Source: Emydura subglobosa
Lineage: Eukaryota > Chordata > Testudines > Chelidae
Assembly: GCA_007922225.1 (NCBI GenBank)
Contig: ML680086.1
Location: 6,714,997-6,778,996 of the forward strand
Direction: 5' to 3'
DNA: 64,000 nucleotides
Positions within the stretch are counted from its first letter, which is position 1; each line of letters opens with the position of its first letter. A program made the translations under genes and the position numbers. Under the pieces are notes generated by a model, which was given only the letters and a program-made list of their open reading frames with translations, made no database searches and was not told the origin of the DNA. Shown here piece by piece: positions 57,848-64,000 of this stretch.

Positions 57848-57878
57848 TCACATGATATCATTTCTGTTTCCTGATTGG
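57848..57878 (+). repeat. 31-bp CCAAT-box motif, copy B
   Basis: See copy A at 49486-49516. Preceded by another ATTGG at about 57836, giving two CCAAT boxes about 40 bases apart in the same orientation. Confidence 0.5.
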
Positions 57879-57959
57879 ACGATCATAAGTTTATGGAGGG
57901 ATGGTATGATGGGACAGCCTAACTTGGCAATTGACTGATCTTTGACAACTAGTGTTAAA

Positions 57960-58352
57960 TATGCCCAGTGGTCTGTGATGGGATGTTAGATGGGGTGGGT
58001 TCTGAGTTCCTACAGAGAATTCTTTCTGCATGTCTGGCTGGTGAGTCTTGCCCACATGTTCAGGGTTTAGCTGATCACCATATCTGGGGTCAGGAAGGAA
58101 TTTTCCCCCAGGCCAGATTGGCATAAGCCCTCGGGGGTTTTCACCTTCCTCTGCAGCATGGGGCATGGGTCACTTGCTGGTGGATGTTCTGTACCTTGAA
58201 GTCTTTAAATCATTATTTGAGGACTTCAATAACTCAGTCTTAGGTTAGGGGTCTATTACAGGAGTGGGTGGATGAAGTTCTGTGGCCTGCATTGTGCAGG
58301 AGGTCAGACTATATGATCATAATGGTCCCTTCTGGCCTTATGGTCTATGAGT
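57960..58352 (+). mobile_element. CR1/L3-type LINE 3'UTR fragment
   Basis: GGGTCAGGAAGGAATTTTCC, TACAGGAGTGGGTGGATGAA, GTGCAGGAGGTCAGACTATA and TGATCATAATGGTCCCTTCT are conserved words of a long CR1/L3 3'UTR. It ends TATGGTCTATGAG. Confidence 0.75.
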
Positions 58353-58359
58353 AACTCTT

Positions 58360-59530
58360 AGAATACAGAGAAGGGCCGGGAGAAGCCATCGGGGCTTGGA
58401 ATTCCTCAGGGAGCAGAAGCAGCCTGGAGAGAGGTAGCAGAGACACAGGGTTAAGGTGTTGTAGAACATATAAACCCTTTTCTTTTCCTGACCGCATAAA
58501 CCTGGCCCAAAACACTGTTTCTGGGGCTTTCAAATGCTGTAAAGCTTATTGATCTGGAGCAGGGTTTACACTGAGTTTTCTCTGGCTGCATTTATACCAA
58601 ATATTTCTGTAGTTGCGCACCAGGCTGTTTGCAAAGGGGGAGACCAGATCCTTGTTTGGTTTCCTTAATCACGTGTGCCAGGATCTGGTAAGGGGTTTGC
58701 GCAGCCCTGTGACTTGCTGGATTAATCAATCTCAGAAAACAATGATAAAAAGGACATGAATGTTCACTCGCCTCTACTCCATGACTCTGGAGAATATCAC
58801 TGTGCAAGGCACTTCTTGTTTCTAATAGCATCAGAGGGAAAAGGAGAGACATGATGGAGTAACACATTTAAGGGCTTCTCTGTCCTCAAAGAGCATCCAA
58901 GGGGAGTTTCTTGCACCATGTGCCCTGCTTGCTCTGGTAGCTGAATGAGCATCCCTGGACATTGATTTCAAAGGAACAAAGAAAAAGGCTGCTTTGTTTG
59001 CTGTCTCCTTTGCTGACAGGAGACCCATGAGAAGTAGCTGCATTGTGTTCTGAGTATGATACGACTCACACCCACCCTGATCACAGGTGGCCAGAGCTCA
59101 CAACCAAAGGTCTACATACTCATAGCTGCCTGCTCTCGGCTGTTTGCTATAACAGTGGGAAACTCAGCAGTTTCAGTTCCCATAGCTTTCAACAACATTT
59201 GGGGGAGGGAGGGTGATTCCTATTGGTCTGCTCACCTCCTGAATTTTGCACTGCTTGTCCCAAAATTAAAAGCAACATTCAGCTGAAACCTCAAAGATTT
59301 GCTTTGTTTTGCATCAAAACCATGAAAACACACACGGGTTGAACCATAAACGCAGGGCGGTTTGCCTGGAACTCAACCGCTCCACTTAAAATGTTTGCAG
59401 ACCTTCAAAAAAACCTTATACAGGGGTTGTGTTCTGAGGGAAACCCATAACCTTGAGAATGAGTTGGTGCTTTATTCTGATGAGAGTGGCCTGAAAAATG
59501 GAAACACAATTTTGCATAAAAGTTTCACAG
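58360..59530. other. Intergenic stretch without recognised feature
   Basis: Short open frames only; no repeat body identified. Confidence 0.4.
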
Positions 59531-59539
59531 GTGTTTCTA

Positions 59540-60195
59540 GAAATAGAAAAAAAAAAATGGTTTATTTTTTAATATTTGTGAAATTTTTGTTTTTAAGTTT
59601 CAAAATTTCTATTTTCCTCCTTCCCAGTTTTTTGGCAAAGTGCATTAAAGTGATTGTGTCCAGGATCAATTTTTGCCTTCCTTTTCCCTTTTCCCCCCTC
59701 CTTTGTTTCTACTCTCTTTTCAAAAGTTTTTCCGCTTTGGAACTGTGGCAAAGTAACAGCAGTTGTTTTCTTTTTGTGCCTGTCATGTCTCCACAGCTGA
59801 GGTTATTGTTTAAAGTTGTGGAGTGGAAAAAGGAAAACAGACAATAAGAGGAAAATAACCCCCTTTCGAACCCTGGCCTCACTTATTTGGTGGGGGGAAA
59901 AAAAAAGGAAAACAGAAAAGAAAAGAAAAGAAAAGAAAAGAAAAGAAAAGAAAAGAAAAGGGAGAAAAATCCACATTTTTGGGTGTGGGGAGGGAAATGT
60001 TCTCCAAAAACCAAGATGAAAAAATTAAATTAAAAATTAAAAATTTTACTTTCATTTTAATTAGCAATTTGCATTTAGAAAAATAAAAACATTTAATTAA
60101 AAAATACATTTTTCCATGACCCATTTCATTTTTGACAAAATCCTATTTCTCAGTGGAAAAATTTTCATTCAAAAAGTGTTGACCAGCTCTGGTTC
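59540..60195. repeat. A/T-rich interspersed repeat containing an AAAAG microsatellite
   Basis: GAAATTTTTGTTTTTAAGTT and CATTCAAAAAGTGTTGACCA with end CAGCTCTGGTTCTG recall a turtle palindromic element ending GACCAGCTCT. The middle is low-complexity. Confidence 0.4.
59916..59960 (+). repeat. Pentanucleotide microsatellite (AAAAG)9
   Basis: Nine perfect AAAAG units. Confidence 0.95.
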
Positions 60196-60199
60196 TGAA

Positions 60200-60950
60200 C
60201 GTTTTGACAATCAAATTCCCTTCTGTCCAAGCCCAGCCATGAAAGGCCAGCACTCAAATGTCACTAAGGTTGTCAGATTTTTGGGATACAGGCTATATTT
60301 TGTTCTGTGTGTTGAAAGCACGCAGCAAAATGGACTCCTGCTTCAGGACTGGTACTCTACATGTTATGGCACTACAAATAAATAATAGTCATAAGAATAA
60401 TTAATAGGTTCAGTTGTTGCTGGGTCCTTTTAAACATGTGTGTTTCCTTCAGACCTAATATATTACTCGGGGAAGCTATTACAGCACTGCAGCAAATTGT
60501 CTAACATTAACTTTCAAAGGTGGAAATAATCTTCCTCTGCTCTGAGTGGGAGCCGAGAGGCAGTTTTCTCGCTTGTATGTACAGACTCTTCCATGACTGT
60601 AGAGCTCAGTGCAGGAGAACAATAATTTGCTTAAATCCAGCCAGGCACCGGGTGAGCCCTGAAAGACAAGTGCTGTTACGACACAGATTGGGTCTTCAAG
60701 CAGTAACAATGGGGCTCAATATTCCAGTGTTGGGACCATAGAAATATCTACAATGGGTTAGATTCTATATACATATGGACCAAATGTTGAGCTGATATAA
60801 ATGGTGTATTCTCTTGGAGCTGATCTGGCCCACAATGCTTTGAGCGGGCTTAGCACAGATGGGAGGCAGCAATGGGTGCTGCTCAGAAACTTTCAGACTC
60901 TATGACCATTTCTTCTGCAGAGTACTGCCGCCCTACGCTACGGCTAGTCC
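60200..60950. other. Intergenic stretch without recognised feature
   Basis: A short plus-orientation SINE scrap may lie near 60365-60395 (CACTACAAATAAATAATAG). Otherwise nothing identified. Confidence 0.35.
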
Positions 60951-60952
60951 CT

Positions 60953-61110
60953 CTCATTTCCGTGGAACTGCTCACCGAGGCAGATGCTACTGATACTACT
61001 TAGCATGAGTGAAGGTACAAAGAAGCTTTGATGGCTGGTTTTTCATACCTTCTCTCATGCCGAGTAGTATCAGTAGCATCTGCCTCTGTCAGCAGTTCCA
61101 CTGAAATCAG
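60953..61110. repeat. Inverted repeat with 65-bp arms
   Basis: Arm 60953-61017 and arm 61046-61110 are reverse complements at 58 of 65 positions, with a 28-base loop. The central part of the arms, GAGGCAGATGCTACTGATAC, is identical. Either a palindromic MITE or a recent inverted duplication. See findings. Confidence 0.85.
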
Positions 61111-61113
61111 CCT

Positions 61114-61175
61114 GGGCCTGATCCAAAGCCTACTGGAGTCTCTCCATTTATTTCAGGGGGCTTTGGATCAGGCCC
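61114..61175. mobile_element. Short palindromic MITE with perfect 17-bp ends
   Basis: GGGCCTGATCCAAAGCC at 61114-61130 and its exact reverse complement at 61159-61175. Lies three bases after the larger inverted repeat. Confidence 0.75.
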
Positions 61176-61182
61176 TTATTAA

Positions 61183-61440
61183 TATTATTTGTATTACACT
61201 AGAATCTCGAGGCTTCAACTAAGAAGTAGGCCACTTTATGCTGGATGCCCTGAAGAGATTACCATCCAAAGAGACAAGACAGACAATGGTGGGGAGGGGA
61301 AACTGAGGCACAGAGGTGAAGGGACTTGCCCAAGTTCACACAGCAGGTCAGTGGCAAAGCGGGGAATAGAACACAGAGCTCCTGACGCCTAGTCCACTGC
61401 CCCACCCCTGGACCACACTACACTACCTCCAGATCTTGTG
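61183..61440 (-). mobile_element. MIR-like SINE, minus orientation
   Basis: TTATTTGTATTACACTAGAA, GAAACTGAGGCACAGAGGTG, AGGGACTTGCCCAAGTTCAC and CTGGACCACACTACACTACC run from tail to tRNA-like head. Confidence 0.75.
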
Positions 61441-61464
61441 TGAAGTAAATTCGGTGGGACCATC

Positions 61465-61560
61465 TTTTTGATCTATGTTTGTACAGCACCTGGCACAATG
61501 GGGACCTGGCCCATGCCTGGGGCTCTTAGGTGCTTCTACAATAGTAATAATTAATTGATT
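61465..61560 (+). repeat. SINE tail fragment, plus orientation
   Basis: TGTTTGTACAGCACCTGGCA, CAATGGGGACCTGGCCCATG and CTTAGGTGCTTCTACAATAG then AATAATTAATTG, matching the tail at 56060-56170. Confidence 0.65.
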
Positions 61561-61564
61561 AAGT

Positions 61565-63590
61565 ATAAATCATCTTTATTAGAGTACTCCGGGCACCATG
61601 CTATCAAACCTCACAATTCAGAATGGCTGTGGGCGGCTTTTCGCGATGGTGATGTCTGCACAGTCCTGGGACCCGGCAGTGTTCTCTTTTATATAGAGTT
61701 GGTCTTCTGCTGCTGCTCTTGTTCTAAGCGAGTGTACTAGGCTGTTGCAAAAGAACCCACCTGCCCGACTAGCTGAGGCAATGACTAGTTCTTCTTATTG
61801 GGGCAAACTCATAAATGTATCAGGTTCACAATTTGAATGCACTGATTTTTCATGTGGTTTTTCCTTCCCTCTCTTTCCAGTGTCTGTGTCGGCACCAAAG
61901 CTATGTTTTGTTTCAGTGGGTGCCTGCTCCCTCACACTCCATCAGCCGCTGCAGTGAACTCCTAGAACTCAGCCTTGGCGCAAGCAGGTACCATCCTGTT
62001 GAAATCAGCTGAGCTGAGTTTGTTTGTCGTTTTCAGCATAGTGAAGCCAGTGGAGTTAAAACTACTTACACCAGAACTGATTCTGGCCCATCACGTGGGA
62101 CTGCTGACATCCAACGCCTTTGCATGCCAAGAGTGTGTCGTGTTCAGGCATGGCACTCCCACGAATATCACCCTCCCATGGGATTAAAAACAGGCCCTTT
62201 GTGCACAGACACGCGGCCATGCCATTGCATTAATACAGGTTTGTGCATTTTGTTCCCTGGGGGTTTTTGCAGATAGAAAATAAGAAATGATAGGAAAAGA
62301 AAAGTGCTAGGGGTGCAAGTGTGCCTTACACATCACCATGCATTTTAAACAACACCTTTCACAAAAACCACACACAAAAATGTAGCTTTAGTGCCCAGGC
62401 ATTATCCAAACCTTCCACAAGTGCAAAGTGGCCCAGGCAATGGTATAACTAAAGACTGTCTTTTAGGTCCTGATGTTGATTTTTTTGCACACCCATATGC
62501 CTACCGAATCAAGAGGCATTTAGGTTGCATAGTTATGAATGAGTGAAAGTGGAGTTTGCTGTGACAATCTATTATAAAGCTGTCATGGGATTTGATTTCC
62601 AAGTACTGCTGAGGCCTGGCCAGCTTATGGTGTTACTAATAACTGAAGGCCCACATTGTCGCAGGAGTGTTATTCATAAAGCCATGTGTGTATAAAAGCC
62701 AAAAATGACTGAAAACTTAAAAACTGGATGGCAACAGACTGTGAATCCTTGAGAACTTACAAAATCGACATAACAGACCACAAAACCCAGTGATGAGGGA
62801 ACCTGGTGAGATTCAGAACAAATTGCCCTCTCGGCCATGGTTGTAGCTGCTTCCATCACTTCACACTGACTCAGCAGACATTCTAGGCTTTGCAGTGACC
62901 CAGGGAGTGATATTCCTGGACTCTCATTATATAGATACACAGTTCAGAGAGGCGTTTCACTGCTCTGGATTTACTCATCCCAGTATGCAATGTAAGCTGA
63001 ATATAGCAAACTATGCTAGGCCCAGGACGTTAAAATGGTGGGGTAGGCAGAAGTGGACTTTGAAAATTTCCCATTCTCTTTTGCGTAAGTAGCAGTGGCG
63101 TGCTGTGACACTTTGAGTCAGGCATGCCATGCTGCACTTGCATGCAAAATGGCGTCCTCCATGTGGCATGACCTCCGAAATACAGCGTGTGCGAGACCAC
63201 ACGGTGCGGAGGATGCCATCTTGTTCTAATAAATGGCATCTGCCGTGTGCATTTGGGGCTGATGGAATCATCCCATAGGCACAGCAGGTCCTGGGGCATG
63301 CCTGGCGTACACAGATGGCAAGCAGTGACGGATTGAGAGAAAATCAATTAATACTGGGTGTGCAATTGGAGCCCCCTGTACAGGCTTTAGTGTGGCTCTG
63401 CCGCCAGCTCACATTGTTGTGCTGCAGCCTGGGAAGCAGCCGGTGACTTAGAGTCAAAACCTGCTTCCGGATTTCCCCCTGCTGCCTGGAGCATTGTGGG
63501 GGAGGAACTCCAGGCTCCACCCACTGCTCCGCCTGCTCTCTGCTCATCTGTATGGGAGGAGGAGTAGCAGCTCTGCAGAGCCTGCTTCAC
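61565..63590. other. Intergenic stretch without recognised gene
   Basis: A scrap of a palindromic element (CTTACACCAGAACTGATTCT, about 62069) is visible. Nothing else identified; no exon of a neighbouring gene. Confidence 0.4.
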
Positions 63591-63595
63591 CCATT

Positions 63596-63860
63596 GGCTG
63601 GAAGCTGACCCCAGACAAATTCCGACTGGAAACAAGGGGCAAATTTTTAACAGTGTCTGACCACTGGAACAGTTTACCCAGGTTGATGGTGAAATCTCCA
63701 TCACTGTCAATTGTAAAATCAAAACTGGATGTATTTCTAAAAACTCTGCTCTAGTTCAAACAGGAATTGTTTGAGGGCAGGTCTCAGGCCTGTGTTATAG
63801 AGGCAGCCAGACTAGAGGCTCACAATGTCCCTTTCTGACCCTGCACTATATCAGTCTATA
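63596..63860 (+). mobile_element. CR1/L3-type 3' fragment
   Basis: Frame from about 63602 codes KLTPDKFRLETRGKFLTVSD, HWNSLPRLMVKSPSLSIVKS and KLDVFLKTLL, the end of a CR1/L3 RT ORF, then CCAGACTAGAGGCTCACAAT of the 3'UTR. The protein end is open to its stop at 63752. Confidence 0.8.
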
Positions 63861-64000
63861 TCCTGTGTTGCTAACTGCAGCATGGAGAGCTGATGCAGGG
63901 CAGTACGAGGAAACATTGCACCTGCCTGGGCTCACCAGATGGGCCACAATCTTAAAGATTTGCCCCGTGACATTCCCAATGTAGCTCAATACAGAAATAA

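Noticed and set aside
59362..59847. 161-codon open frame
   Set aside because: It runs through AT-rich repeat sequence rich in Phe, Leu and Lys; no recognisable protein family.
29820..64000. Search for exons of JPH2, the expected neighbour of TOX2 in mammals
   Set aside because: No junctophilin MORN repeats or C-terminal membrane segment seen on either strand; the neighbour must lie beyond the window or synteny differs.
1..64000. CRISPR arrays, operons, tRNA or rRNA genes
   Set aside because: Composition and architecture are those of a vertebrate nuclear genome; tRNA-like stretches are SINE heads, not intact tRNA genes.

Overview
The window looks like nuclear DNA of a sauropsid, most likely a turtle. 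It has split exons with consensus splice sites, many CR1 (chicken-repeat-1) LINE fragments ending in the ATTCTATG-type tail, MIR-like tRNA-derived SINEs, short palindromic MITE families, and a decayed Ty3/Gypsy element. The only protein-coding gene I can support is the 3' half of TOX2 on the + strand. The species call is inference from repeat style and protein divergence; a crocodilian is not excluded.

Layout. Bases 1-9430 are an intron of TOX2; the exon carrying most of the HMG box lies upstream of the window. Four coding exons follow: 9431-9511 (end of the HMG box), 16809-17216 (Pro/Ser/Gln-rich region), 19736-19866 (acidic, WDNDY-containing) and 28713-28749 (conserved RDKSLYLT C-terminus and stop). 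The 3'UTR runs to about 29815, with an AATAAA at 29788. Together the exons encode 218 residues. The last intron appears to use a GC-AG splice pair. Reading through its donor reaches a stop after 9 different residues, so two C-termini are possible.

From about 29.8 kb to 64 kb I find no host exon. This stretch is intergenic and dominated by mobile-element debris: a long CR1 3' fragment (30.2-30.9 kb), a small hAT-type element with an exact 8-bp target duplication (32.8-33.1 kb), a minus-strand Gypsy carcass with gag zinc knuckle, RT, RNase H and integrase remnants (about 38.4 down to 34.2 kb, probable 3' LTR at 33.9 kb) interrupted by a CR1, LTR-like G-rich segments near 39 and 43 kb, and a layered palimpsest at 55.0-56.2 kb (SINE containing a MITE containing a CR1, with a second CR1 further along the SINE).

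How it works together: TOX2 is the single functional unit. The rest offers candidate regulatory DNA (two CTCF-like motifs, an RFX X-box-like site, a repeat-free AT-rich block near 3.7-4.4 kb and another near 48.6-49.1 kb) and a record of element insertions. I found no previously undescribed protein system. The most distinctive observations are the GC-AG/readthrough alternative at the TOX2 C-terminus, the four-element nest at 55 kb, the 65-bp-arm hairpin at 60.95-61.11 kb, and a 31-bp CCAAT-containing motif shared by two loci on opposite strands.
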